DNA of 64,000 nt from Pogostemon cablin (taxonomy: Eukaryota; Streptophyta; Magnoliopsida; Lamiales; Lamiaceae), in the NCBI GenBank assembly GCA_023678885.1, contig CM042965.1, positions 27,757,777 through 27,821,776 on the forward strand, given 5' to 3'. Numbering within the stretch: the first letter of the stretch is position 1; every line of letters starts with the position of its first letter. A model generated the notes under the pieces. The model did no database searches. It worked only from the letters and a program-made list of their open reading frames with translations, and was not told the DNA's origin. The translations under genes and the position numbers were made by a program. Positions 33,831 through 45,762 of the stretch are shown here, piece after piece.

Positions 33831-34361
33831 TCTAAAGAGATGATGTTGATGCACGGAAAAGAAGGAAAATTCATGAGAAGAAAAGACATTGGAGGAGAAC
33901 TTGCAGTAAGAAGAAGAAATCAAGAACCTCCAAGGTAACTCTCTACTAGTGTCTTAAGTCACTAAGTCCAAATTTTCCTACCTTTTCCAAAGAGCCAACA
34001 TTACAACCCAAAAACAAGTCCTTTGTGATCCTAGTGAAGAGTTGATTATAAGTTGATTTTTTAGACCTTTGTCAAGCTTATGGTTACGCGTGAATATGGA
34101 TTGATATAAGTGTTTATACTAACCTATATAGTTCCTCACGCACTTGAGTGAAAGAGAATAAATACTTATCGTGTGAGTTAGATTACTTAGTACTCCGAAT
34201 GGTGTATGATTGGATTGGTTTTGCATGAGTGATATATATGAAGCAATTAATACTTGTTTGATTTAATGAAGTTGCATGTGTGATATATGTTGTACTTGAT
34301 CTTGGTGAATTATACACGACTCCTGTGGTTTGATTTGGTTGCCTCGGGATGAGCAACATGT

Positions 34362-34374
34362 AAGTTTGGGGGTT
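34362..34374 (+). promoter_or_regulatory. 3' polypurine tract, element C
   Basis: AAGTTTGGGGGTT next to the TGATGAG of the 3' LTR. Confidence 0.85.
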
Positions 34375-34592
34375 TGATGAGTGTGTAAATTCACAAGTTT
34401 GGCATCATGTTTTGTGCTAGTTTTGGAGAGTTTTGAGGTGGAAATAGTTGGAAAACCTATATATATTATGAATTAGCATGAATCAGGTGTTAGTGGAGCT
34501 ATTTAAGTAGTTTTCATAGCAAAATCGGAGTGGAAGTGCCAAGAATCGAAGAGACAAAGTCGAGACCACGCGAACCGCCAAGGAGAGAGGTG

Positions 34593-34950
34593 GGTTCGAC
34601 CTATTGGAGGAGAGTTCAACCTCTCCTACAGGTCGAACTAGCATTGCAAAGTATGCAGAAGGAGAGTTCGACCACGACTCAATGGTTCGACCTGCTCATC
34701 AGGTCGAACCATGGTCGAACCAGTTCGCGAGAAGTGTGATTCGACCATGATGTTGGGGTTCGACCTGACAGTTGGTCGAACTAGGAGCAGAAATTGTCCA
34801 GTGGTGCGGTTCGACCTGTGGTTCGACCAAAGAGGGAGTGGTTCGACCTGTACAAGAGGTCGAACCAAGTGCAGAATACTTCCAGTAGGTGGGTTCGACC
34901 TGTGGTTCGACCTGCGGCCAGTGGTTCAACCTGTTTGCTGAGGTCGAACC
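34593..34950. repeat. U3 array, element C 3' LTR
   Basis: Same layout as 22923-23280, with a few G/A and C/T differences in the 9-mers. Confidence 0.9.
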
Positions 34951-35045
34951 GTAGTGCGGGAACTTACCTTATACGGATTTTCGAGGCCAAAATGCATGGG
35001 ATCACTTGAAAAGCCCATTCCAAGCCCTAGAGATGTGATTACAAG

Positions 35046-35053
35046 TATAAAAG
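35046..35053 (+). promoter_or_regulatory. TATA box, element C 3' LTR
   Basis: TATAAAAG in the conserved context. Confidence 0.7.
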
Positions 35054-35176
35054 GAGGCTCATACAGTCAAGGAACACGTCCAATCATAATCATCACGATC
35101 ACGATCACGATCACCAATCACCAAGAAGAATACAAGAGAGTTTAGCTGGAGATTCAAGTAAGATTGGTTCATCTAG

Positions 35177-35203
35177 CCATGATTGTTCCTAGATCAATCA
35201 TGG
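35177..35203 (+). other. Leader hairpin, element C 3' LTR
   Basis: Same 9-bp arms as in the other LTRs, kept although the base just upstream has changed. Confidence 0.72.
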
Positions 35204-36038
35204 GCTAGAGCCACTTCGGTAGTTCAAGGGTTATGAAGGTTTCATGAGTTGATTTGTATTTCTTGTGTATACTCCGTACGACACTACTTGTGATTTATTT
35301 TATATAAGATTGCACGTTTTTAATCCATACTCATAGTTGTTTTGTGCATCAATAATCGTTGTGTAGAGTCTGAATGCATGACATGGTTATTGGTTGAGTG
35401 CGTTCACTAATGAGCAGAGTTTACTATTATAATTCTAAGTGAAGGGATTCCGAGGTTTTATTAGAACCGTCTTATATGAATGTTTGTTAATTGAATTGAA
35501 TTCGGGTTAACAAGTAGGATTAAGAGTATAAATTTATAGTACCTAAAAAGGGAGATCAAATCAGGTTAGAGTACTAAGTGCACGGGAAATAATTGATTAT
35601 AATAGTACCTAGAAAGGGAGGTAAAGTATACGTCTTGCTCTGAGGATACTTACACGTGTCAAAAGCTTATCTATTTGTGTCTATAGAATAGATTTGCATG
35701 GTCTAGCGATGCGTTCATAAACCACAAGGCAGAGTCGGACATCGACACACGAAAGTATGAATTAACGAATGAAACTGGATGGCCTGACGAACTACCTATC
35801 ATCTTATTTGATCACAACTACTATTTTCTTGTTCTTGTTATTTATTTGCTATTTTAGTTGTTACTTAGTTTACAAACCAACAATTACAATTCTCAACATA
35901 GTAATAATTGTTAGAAAATAACTAAAGTAATATTTATCCGTCCCGTGGATTCGATATTTAACTTGGCCACCTTCGAAACTACAATTGATATCCTTCATAC
36001 TTGGGGATTAAAATTGTGTGTTGAGAAAACACCCATCA

Positions 36039-36043
36039 CACAC
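36039..36043. repeat. Target-site duplication of element C, right copy
   Basis: CACAC, identical to 22700-22704. Confidence 0.9.
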
Positions 36044-36151
36044 ATCTCCATATCTTCATATAACACCACCAAAAGATATTCAAAATGAATAAAAATACAC
36101 AACAATACATAATAAAGGACACTAAAATCTAGGTGAAAATAACGACGATCA
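36044..36151 (-). repeat. Element B 5' LTR, outer end
   Basis: Short U3 end of element B's LTR. The block GACACTAAAAT-TAGGTGAAAATA matches the end of solo LTR D (18415-18440), and it ends GATCA at 36151. It marks the outer edge of element B. Confidence 0.85.
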
Positions 36152-36161
36152 CGATTCTAGC

Positions 36162-36188
36162 CCATGATTGATCGAAGAACAATCATGG
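36162..36188 (-). other. Leader hairpin, element E 3' LTR
   Basis: Same 9-bp arms with the minus-strand loop TTCTTCGAT. The arms are intact in an otherwise diverged LTR. Confidence 0.7.
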
Positions 36189-36520
36189 TAGTTTGATAGA
36201 TATTACCCGTAGTCTGGAAAATTACAAGATAAATTAAGATACGAAGTAAACCCTAGATGCGGGTGCCGTCGCATCTTTCTCCATCTTGAATCTTCATTTG
36301 GTTCTCACTTGATTCGATAGACGAATCTCTCTCCACAGCTCCGTGGATGGTGGTAGGATTTCAGATGTGTAGAATGAAGGTGGTGAATGGCTCTTCTTTC
36401 CCTTATGTTGGGACTTCCTTTTACACTCATGAGCTCTCCTTTCGGACCAATGATGGGCTTTTTGGACAAAAATACACACTGAAGGTATAAAAATATGGAT
36501 CCGAACGTGTCCAGCGCATC

Positions 36521-36807
36521 AGTTCGACCAAAGGCCTTGGTCGAACCACAGGTCGAATTGACCTGTAACACACTGGCAGGACTAGGGTTTGACCCAAATA
36601 CCACCTCGAATCAGAAGCTTTCCGGTTGAACTGCAACTGCTTCTCTTTAGGCTTCTGGTTCTACCACAGTTCGACTAAATGGCTTGGTCGAACCACACTG
36701 TCGTGGTCGAACCACACTTCTGCCAATCTTCTGATGCATGGTTCAATCAGAGATGCTGGTCGAACCACTCTCTGCTTGGTCAAACCGGTTCCCTGCTTGG
36801 TCGAACT
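36521..36807. repeat. U3 array, element E 3' LTR
   Basis: Decayed GGTTCGACC / GGTCGAACC copies with many one-base variants, fewer than in A or C. Confidence 0.8.
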
Positions 36808-37000
36808 GGGCATCTTCAGCACCCTTTCTCCAGTTTCGATCACTTCTATCCCATTTTCCTTCAAAAATCCACTCAAACGGACTCAAACGTACCTGATTCA
36901 TGACTTTCTACAATATAACTCGATTTATCTTGACTTAAGATCAAATCTTACACCATTATCACACGAATCAAAGCTCAAAACACGTGAATTTACACACTCA

Positions 37001-38270
37001 TAAAACCCCCAAACTAACATGTTGCTCGTCCCGAGGCAACGCAATCAAAACATAGAAGTAAGTGTAAATTTCACAAGTCCTTCTAGTCAAATATAAGTCA
37101 TACCTACACATGCAACTCTATTAACTTAAAACAAGTATTACTCGCATCATATATTTCATTCATGCAAACATCACTCAATTATAACACAATTCGGAGCACT
37201 AATTCATCTAGCTCATAAGATAAGTGTTTACTCTCGCACTCAAGTGTAAAAGATGTACACTTTAATGGGTTAGCATATATGCCCACTTCGATTCATATTT
37301 CCGCGTAACCATAAGCTTGGAAAAGGTCTCAAAAATCAACTTATAATCACTTCGTTACTAGGATCACAGAGGACTTGCTTTTGGGTTGTAATGTTGGCTC
37401 TTTGGTAAAGGTAGGAAATATAGATAAAGTGACTAATTCACTAGTAGAGAATTACCTTGGAATTTTGCTTTTCATCAAACAGCTTCTTCTCTCCTTCTTA
37501 TTCTCATTATCTCCGCGATTCACTTTTCCTTGGCATCAACATCATCTTTCTTTTTCAAAGTACAAGGGTACTAATTGCGGGCACTACCCTTCTAAGCAGT
37601 CGGGGTACCGGTTTCAAGCACTACCCCTAACAAGATTTAACCATTCTTTTCTTTTCTTCAAATTCATGCTACTCAACCCAAATTTTCTTCCTTTCTTCTT
37701 CACATTCAAGCTAGCATTTATTTACCTCAACTCTCTACTAATGAATAGGGTATTCAACAAGGCTCGAGTAAAGGATAAATAAAAGCTTTTTAAACAAGGC
37801 TTGCCAAAGAAAAATCTTGTAAAGGCTCAAAAGGGCTTGCAATGATTTATATAGTATATGGGAAGGTAAAATTTGGCTAAGTGACTCAAATAAATAATAA
37901 CGGCCTAAGATCATGTGCTAATAATTCATTAATCATAAGTCTCACACAAGACTCCAAGCCAAGTTCTAGAATACGGTCATATGAACGTTTCTCACAAGAA
38001 TAAACTATCATGCATTTAGCATAATTTCATAAGGCTCAAATTCTCACATGGGTAAATAGAATCCTAAGCACTCCTTAAAGCATATAATCAAGATCAATTC
38101 GCAATGAACTCCATATATTTAACAAGTTATACATGCTTCTCATCAACAATATCGACACATGCACAATACGAATGCAACATACTTAGCAATGAACCCATCA
38201 TAACAATCCAAATCAGGTACCTCCAACCATACCATCAACAAGTATCAAGTATCACAATCCCTGGCGCAAC
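37001..38270 (-). other. Element E polypurine tract and untranslated region after the ORF1-like gene
   Basis: Minus-strand polypurine tract at 37001-37018 (AGTTTGGGGGTTTTA), then about 1.2 kb without a gene. The paired hairpin motif is at 37566-37590 and 37602-37628. Homologous to 12155-13482. Confidence 0.75.
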
Positions 38271-39782
38271 CTACTCTTCCGAAGCATCATCCTCATCATC
38301 ATCATCACTCATCTCCGTGCGCCAACAGTCAAAATCCCTATGGAAATTATTTAGCTTTCTATCTAGCTCATGCTCATCAGCCTGCATCTTTCCCAATCTC
38401 CTACCCATCTCTACATAATTTGTATGCATTGTAGTGTATCTCATATCAAGTGCTGCATAACTCGTGGTAAGCAAGACCAGCTGGCGGTTTGTCTCTTTCT
38501 GATTGTTGTTCAGGTTGGTCAAATGCTCGTTCATCAACCTGAATTGCTCCCTTAATACTCATCAGGACTGTCCCAATACTGCTGTTGTGGCACTGCTGGA
38601 ATAGGTCGTGGTAGCAACTCGTGCTGCTGCGGAATATCCATCTCAGGATAAACCTGATCCGCTCCATGTTGTTGTTGTGGTTGTGGCTCCAACTGGCCTT
38701 CATCAACAATCCTCTGCAGCTCTTGGTATATCCCTGCAGCATACATCTGAGCCACAGTCCTCTAATCATCTTTCCTCAAGCACGTGATTGAAATGGCCTT
38801 ATGCTCCAACGTGTTCATCAACTTGTTATCCTCACTCCAGATCGTAGTCAGATCACTCACATCGAATGGGAACATGTAAGAAAAGAGCTTAGATCCCCTC
38901 GTGTAGAACTAATTTTCATCGCTATGATGAGCAAATACAGCTTTTACGCACGCACTCATGACTATATCTAGATCCTCAAGGATGGGTGTAATGCCAGTAA
39001 AGTCCATGTGGTAATGCTCAGCCACAGAAGTAAGCAATCCACCAATATTTACTCTTTGAAATATGGAGCTCCTGATCCTGTAAAGATGCTGAATCAGGTA
39101 TGACCCCACATTAAACCTTACTCCATTAAGCATACACCAGAGAGCATACAATTCTCCTCTCGACACGCAACTTCCTTCAAAACGGGCGAACAGTGTGTTC
39201 CCCAAAACTCTATCCATATATCGAATCACAGGATTATGAATCAGAGAAGCGCGAGCATCCTTGGTCTTGAAATCTATGTCCTCTCTTGAAATTTCTCTCC
39301 ATAAGTCATTCACCTTGAAATACCAATTCTCATTCCTTGATATCCCCCTCGGAGTCTCAAACAGCACGTTAAAATCCTCCGCTGACCATTTTCTCATCTC
39401 GCCTCCCAGCTGAAATGAGCACTCATAAGGAAGAGGACTCAAGCCCTGCTTGATGGTGAACGAACACAACACCTCCGCAGTCACATGGAAGTACGTCGGT
39501 TTCTTAAACTCCATGAAATGATGTATCCCTACTTGGTCAAACATCCACATAATGTCATCTCGGATGTGTATCGTAATCATGGCCCCATCATCCTGGTACC
39601 TCGTTCGAGCTATCTTATCAGACATGTCACCCAACGATCTTTTACCTCCTCCCAATTCTCTATTCGAATCTTGAAATCCTTAGGCAGCCTCTCCTTAAGC
39701 ATTAGCTTCTTCGTGACTTCATCCTCACGAGGCAGCCTATCTTGTCTCTTCTTAGATTGAACTTCAGCCTCCTTTCCTTTTC
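38271..39782 (-). pseudogene. Element E Athila ORF1-like gene, exon 2, broken
   Basis: 39655-38909 is the main open piece, with the conserved NPVIRYMDRVLGNTLF and ELYALWCMLNG blocks. 38755-38552 and 38537-38271 hold the Gln-rich part, the coiled-coil-like part and an acidic end. The 5' boundary is a 3' splice site (ATTTTTAG/GAAAAGG at 39784/39782) at the same place as in A and H. I could not find a clear exon 1; upstream to about 40240 the sequence is AT-rich, as in the A intron. Confidence 0.8.
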
Positions 39783-41141
39783 CTAAAAATCAATACTTCA
39801 ATACCAAACGAATACAAGAAAAGCAAACTAAATCCAATGCATAACTAACCATACATGAAACTGTACTCAAGACTTCAAGTTTAACAAGTATAATCAATTC
39901 CAGGCTAGCATGCTAATTCGATTTCACTTCTAACTTCAACTCTTTAACAAAAATTATCAATAACTTCAACACCCTCATACTTCCTTAAGCATGCATCCAT
40001 CAACTTCAACTAATCAACTCAAAATTCAACATGCTTCACTTCACTACTCGAATTACTCATCAATTTCATGTAAACATCAAGGTCTAGCAACAATTCAACA
40101 ATTAAAATCAGACCCATCACATGTTCATAGGAAAATTCAAACAAAATTGCTCCGAATTCGTGAGAAATCGAGTGTAGGAATAATAGAAAGTGGTTTAATC
40201 AGAGTAGAATCAAGCAAAATCTAAATTTGGAAGAGAGGGTTTTTGGTTCGGAGAAGATTCGAGTGCGGGTGGTGTACAAAGTGATTGAAACAGGGGCAAA
40301 AATATACTTAAATTCGTGACTTACCTATGCGATTTGACCCAAACAGGTGGTCGAACCACCTCGTCTTAGTCGAATCGTGCTTTTGGATGATTTCTAGCAT
40401 TTGGTTCGACCCGAACTGAGGGTCGAACCAGAGAGTCATGGTCAAACCCGCCTGTTACAAACTCTTTGTCGAATCACACTTGTGTGGTCGAATTGACCTG
40501 TAGCAAAATCTCTGATCGCTGATTCGACCTCTACCGCTGGTCAAAGCCTGGTCAAACCACATCTTGTTTGGTCGAATCGACCTGTAATGAACTTTCAGGT
40601 TCACGGTTCGACTTAGGCTGATCGGTTCGACCACTCTCCTTGGTCGAATCGAGCCTCTGCTCCTTTGAAATCCACTATTCTTTATCTCCTGCACACTTCA
40701 AGCTCAAAAACAAATATTAAGTACCAAAACAGAGCAAAAACTAAGTTCGAGAACCACTTATAAGACTCTAAAATCATGTGCATATACTCCACCTACGACA
40801 CAACAAATAAAACACCACTAAACATTAGGCAAATTACAAAAAATCGACAAGTCAAAATCGGTTAAAGTTTTAATATGCCGCAAAAAATCAACTCCCCTAA
40901 AAGACGTTACAAAAAAAAAATTATACTCTCAGTGCTACGATGAGGTAAGTACATCACACCCTCCAAACTTAGTAGAAAACTATAGTCGAAACTAAATTTG
41001 CAAGAAGATGTATTTTCAATAAGTAAGCACGTCAAATATAAAAATTTCTTGCTCACACTAAAGAAATAAAATAATAACACAGGAGGGAAAGCCCCCAACA
41101 GGTGCTCTTGTTTAAAGTCGGAGAGTCACGACGGTACCATA
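39783..41141 (-). other. Element E spacer between pol and the ORF1-like gene
   Basis: Contains an intron remnant and leader (39783-40300), a decayed array (40328-40655) and the internal polypurine-like site (minus strand CTAAGTTTGGAGGGTGTGATG at 40952-40973). No gene seen. Confidence 0.7.
40328..40655. repeat. Array upstream of the ORF1-like gene, element E
   Basis: Decayed GGTCGAACC / GGTTCGACC copies, same position as 9507-9835. Confidence 0.78.
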
Positions 41142-44100
41142 TCAATGCAAGGTATTCTCAAAGACGACGCAAGCATCATACGATGACTTATAGTGCTTCA
41201 ATCGATGCCCATTCTCCGCTATGATGTATCCATCTTTGTCCATGATTTCAAAACTCCCCCTTCCGCAGGCTCTATAGATAATGAACGGTCCCATCCATTT
41301 CGATTTTAATTTTTCTACAAAGAGCTTCAACAAGAATTAAAAAGTAATACCTCATCACCTTGCTTGAATTTCTTGTAAGTGATCTTCGAATCATGCCATT
41401 TCTTCATTCTTTCCTTGCAGATCACCGAATTCTTGTAAGCTTGATTTTTGAACTCGTCTAAATGATTAATTTGAGTCATCCCCAACTCCTTTTGATCCTT
41501 AAGACATAAGTTCAAGCTTCTCAATGCCCAAAAAGTCTTGTACGCAGTTCGAAACCCCCACAAAATATCATCGAGTTTCATAGCCCAATCCTTCCAATTG
41601 GTTCCGACTACTTTTTCCAAAATTTGCTTAACTTATCGGTTAGAGACCTCGGCTTGCCCATTAGCTTGAGGATGATGGGGTGTAGTAATCCTATGTTTCA
41701 CACCATAATCCTTGAGTACTCTTTTGAGAAGATTGTTGATGAAGTGGGAACCTCCATCGCTTACAAGTTCTAAAGGGACTCCATAGCGGGCAAAAATATG
41801 TTTCTTCAAGAAAGACAACACAATCTTTGAATCATTCAAGTGAGTAGAAATGGCTTCTACCCACTTAGAAACATAGTCCACAGCAAGAAGGATGTAGAGA
41901 AATCCATTTGATGGGGAAAAATGCCCAATAAAATCAATCCCTCATACATCGAAGATCTCTACAACAATGCTTGGCTGAAGTGGCATCTCATCTCTTCTAC
42001 TTATGTTTCCCATCAGTTGACATCTATCGCATGTCGCTACATAGGATTCACAGTCATTAAACAAAGTAGGCCAATAAAGAGTAGATTAAAGTACCTTAGC
42101 TGCCGTCTTTTGAGCTCCAAAGCCCCCCCGTTAGGTTGTGCATGACAAAAATCAAGTACACTCTCCATCTCTATCTCAGGAACACACCTACGGATGATAG
42201 AATCCATACAAATCTTGTAGACGAACGGATCATACCATATAAATGTCTCAACATCCCTCTTAAACTTCATAGGTTGATACCTGTTGAGATCTCTTGGAAT
42301 TTCTCCTACGGCAATGTAGTTGACATAATCCGCATACCATGGATCCACTCCTTGAGCAGCAACTACACAAGCTCTTTCCGCTCCTTCAGCAAACACTGCC
42401 ATGATCTTCTCATCAGGGAACATCTCCTCTATGTATTCAAAAGAATCATCACAATGCTCCCTTGTCTCCAACCTTGATAGATGATCCGCCAACACATTCT
42501 CTGTTCCTTTCTTATCTCGGATCTCCATATCAAATTCCTGCAGAAGAAGGACCCATCTAATGATCCTTGGCTTCGCTTCCTTCTTCTCCATCAAGTACCA
42601 GATCACAGAATGATCCGTATACACAATGGTCTTCATGTTAACCAAGTACTGTCGAAACTTATTGAATGCAAACACAACAGCTAGAAACTCTTTTTCAGTG
42701 ACAGTGTAGTTCTTTTGTGCTGCATCAAAAGTCTTACTCGCATAGTAAATGGCACAGAACTTCTTTTCATTCATCCAGCCAAGCACCACTCCAAGTGTTT
42801 AATTACTTTCATCACACATAAGTACTAACGGTTGAGTCCAATCCAGTGTGATCAAGATAGGCGCAGTAATAACTGCCTCCTGTAAAACCTGAAAAGCTGT
42901 TAGGCATTCATCATCAAAAATAAAAAGAACATCCTTTTCAAGTAAGTGAGACAACAGTTTGGAGTATTTTGAGAAGTCTTTGATAAATCTCCTATAAAAT
43001 CATGCGCGTCCAAGGAAGGACCGCACTCCTTTTTCATTAGTTGGTGGTGGAAGCTTCTCAATCGACACTACCTTTGCTCTATCCACCTACACTCTTTTAG
43101 CCAAAATATAATGCCCAAGAACAATCTCATCCTTCACCATGAAGTGGCACTTCTCCCAATTTAAGACAAGATTAGTTTCTTGACTTCTCTTCAAAATAGT
43201 AGATATGTTAAATAAACAAATATCAAAGGAGGAATCAAACACAGAAAAATTATCCATAAACATCTCCATGATCTTTTCTACCAAACCATCAAATATGGCC
43301 ATCATGCAATGCTAAAATATAGCAAGTGCATTACACAATCCAAAAGGCATCTTTCTAAAGGCGAAAGTTCCATAAGGGCAAGTAAAAGTAGTCTTTTCCT
43401 GGTCCTCGGGTGCAATCATGATTTGATTATACCCCGAGTACCCATCCAAGAAATAATAAAAATCATACCCTGCAAGACGATCAAGCATTTGATCCATGAA
43501 AGGAAGAGAGAAATGGTCTTTGCATGTATTTTTATTCAGTTTCCTGTAATCAGTACACACACGCCATCCCGTAGGAATCCTAGTGGCTAGAGTCTCTCCA
43601 TTATCGACTTTCACTATAGTCATGCCCCCTTTTTAGCTACAACATGCAATGGACTCACATGGGGACTATCACTAATGGGATAAATAATTCCTGCATCTAG
43701 CCATGTTAGGATTTTCTTCCTAATCACTTCTTGAATAGCGGGATTTACTCTCCGCTGATTCTGAATGCTACTCTTAGCTTCATCTAATAATCTTATCTTA
43801 TGCATGCAATATGATGGACTAATACCTTTCAATGATCAAGAGACCAACCAATTGCAGACTTATACTTCCTAAGCACATCTAATAACCCATCGAGTTGATC
43901 ATCAGTTAGAGAAGAAGATACAATTACCGGATATGTTTCATTGTCACCTAGATAGGCATACTTCAAGTGTTCCAGTAGCGGTTTCAACTCCTCCTTCTTT
44001 TCTTCTTTGATTGTACTTTCCCTATCCAAAGGCAAGTATTTTCTAGTCCACTTCACCTCTTCAAACTTTGTCTTTTTTGATTCATACCTGTCATCACCCA

Positions 44101-44371
44101 AAGCAAGTAGGTTTTCCAAAAATTCAATATATACCTCATTGGAGAGCACATCTAGCTCGGTGGTGGGAAAAGTAAGAGACTCCGCTATGCATGTCTCCAA
44201 GGGATCCTTAGAAAGGATCAAGGACATATCTTCCTTCACAATCTCCTCCACTATATTGATGTTGTGACACTGCGTCTCCATCGGCATCTTCATTGCTTTA
44301 TCCAGGTTGAACAGAACCTCTTCTTTATCCATGCGCAGCCTTAGCTCACCCTTTGAACATCAATCATAGCT
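41142..44371 (-). pseudogene. pol: Element E pol: end of protease, RT, RNase H, integrase, broken
   Basis: Minus strand, in order: protease end and linker (44332-43829), RT (43832-43087, with LDGYSGYNQI near 43440 and FMDNFSVF near 43255), RNase H (42789-42440, ending DHLSRLE), and integrase (42440-41142, with VSDGGSHF near 41755 and YHPQ replaced by HHPQ near 41675). Many frameshifts separate these pieces. Near 41540 about 25 codons of the integrase C-terminal part present in A and C are missing in frame, after the residues FRTAYKT. The RT catalytic motif reads MDN instead of MDD, which by itself would be expected to abolish activity. Stop TGA at 41144-41142. Confidence 0.9.
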
Positions 44372-44376
44372 CCAAC
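44372..44376. repeat. Target-site duplication of copia element I, left copy
   Basis: CCAAC, against CCAGC at 52805-52809 (4 of 5). Collapsing both restores the protease frame of element E. Confidence 0.78.
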
Positions 44377-45762
44377 TGTTGGCGTTCGATCATTTGGTTA
44401 ACGTGAACCGTTAGCATACCATGCGTTTCTAACACAGCGGAAGCAATAAATCATAGAAACGATTACCGTTCACCAGGGTATGTTGATGAAGATTAATTCT
44501 CGCAGGCAGCCTGCGCAGTCCCACGAGAATGGCCATAACTTCCTCGTCTGATATCGGAATTGAGTGATCTTTATGTTCAGATGATCCTTTCTTCGACGGC
44601 TTTCCGTCAATATATTGATCATCAAATTTTGAGCACTGTACGAATTTATACAAATTTCGCAAGGTCGCGGGTAGCAGCAGCAAACTATCTTCTGATCTTC
44701 TGCTGTATGTCCCAAGTCCGATCTCGACGTCGTGTGGGCGACGATCTACGAGACCTCCTCAATCTACTCTCAACCCTCATCACACGTGAATAATCAATTA
44801 GATTAGGGTTTCAGATAAGTTGAGGTGACTTATATACATGGGCTACAGCAGGGACCAGGAGGAGAAATTGGGTTGGGCCTCCATTGGGCTTAAGTATCCA
44901 AGCTTAGACCAAAGCTTATACTTAAGTCCAATAATAATAATATATTCCACTAAAATATTATTATTGCACTACCGTACCAATCCCAAAATTACATTTTGGG
45001 CTCCTTCTTATTATGAGTCCATTAGTCTCCCCATGTTTAAGATATACAATGTCCATTAATTAATTAAGTTACTGACAACCCAATTAATTAATATCTCATC
45101 CAAGAGTAGTACCACTCAACCTTATTATCATGCCGGAATAAATTCCACCTGCAGGGTTTACATGATAATCCTTATGAGCTCCTCAAGGGGACATCATCAA
45201 CCTATGACGGACACGGATTCCTTCTACAATCAACAGCACACCATAGAGACAGCACTATTTCCCAACTCATCGAGTTTGTTGATTTAATTACATGTAAATC
45301 TCACCCATTGATGAATCAAAGAAATACATACTGCCCTATGTGTCGAGGTTATTGTATAGGGATTAAGAGCACGAACATCCATAATAACTGAGATCAAGTT
45401 CTCCTATAAGTCAGTATAAATCGAACGATCTCAAGCGGTCCTGCTCAATACACACAAGTGCACTAATGTGATTCTATAGCCAAGACAAGCTAATACCAAA
45501 CCACACTACAACCATCCCAATAGAGAGTCCCCGTCTATCTCGATTGTGAGCATCTGTTTATACTTAACAAGAAAACCGATAATATGATCTTCCGCGTGTT
45601 GTCGCACAACATATTATCTACAGTATAAAGTAAGTGGACTATTGCATTGAACATATAAATAAATTATAAGATGCAATCATTTGATCATATGATTCTCATT
45701 TCAAATTAATTGTTATAACATTGTTCACACAAAAAGCTAGACTTTTAGTATACAATCCAACA
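44377..45762 (-). repeat. Element I 3' LTR
   Basis: 1,386 bp, TGTTGGCGTT...CAATCCAACA on the plus strand; matches 51419-52804. Confidence 0.95.

Larger units (their letters stand above)
33096..34374 (+). other. Untranslated region after the ORF1-like gene, element C
   Basis: No gene seen. Homologous to 12155-13482. It contains the paired hairpin motifs at 33716-33746 and 33801-33830 and the polypurine tract at 34362-34374. Confidence 0.75.
22705..36038 (+). mobile_element. Element C: complete Athila-type Ty3/gypsy retrotransposon
   Basis: A 13,334-bp element inserted in element B's 5' LTR, with LTRs 22705-24365 and 34375-36038 and a perfect 5-bp target duplication. It has the same gene order as element A but an independent insertion history and a distinct LTR subtype: the C LTRs carry a CACGAT-repeat stretch (23423-23448; 35094-35120) that is absent from A. 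It lacks the intron of the ORF1-like gene. Its gag-pol is much more damaged than that of A. Confidence 0.95.
34375..36038 (+). repeat. Element C 3' LTR
   Basis: 1,664 bp, nearly identical to 22705-24365. Array 34593-34950, TATA box 35046-35053, leader hairpin 35177-35203. Followed by TSD copy CACAC at 36039-36043. Confidence 0.95.
36152..37000 (-). repeat. Element E 3' LTR fragment (cut by element B)
   Basis: Minus-strand LTR of the A family, diverged. It keeps the leader hairpin (36162-36188), a decayed TATA-like site near 36415 and a decayed array (36521-36807). It ends ACACTCA at 37000, next to the polypurine tract. The R/U5 part lies beyond the left end of element B, outside the window. 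Confidence 0.85.
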
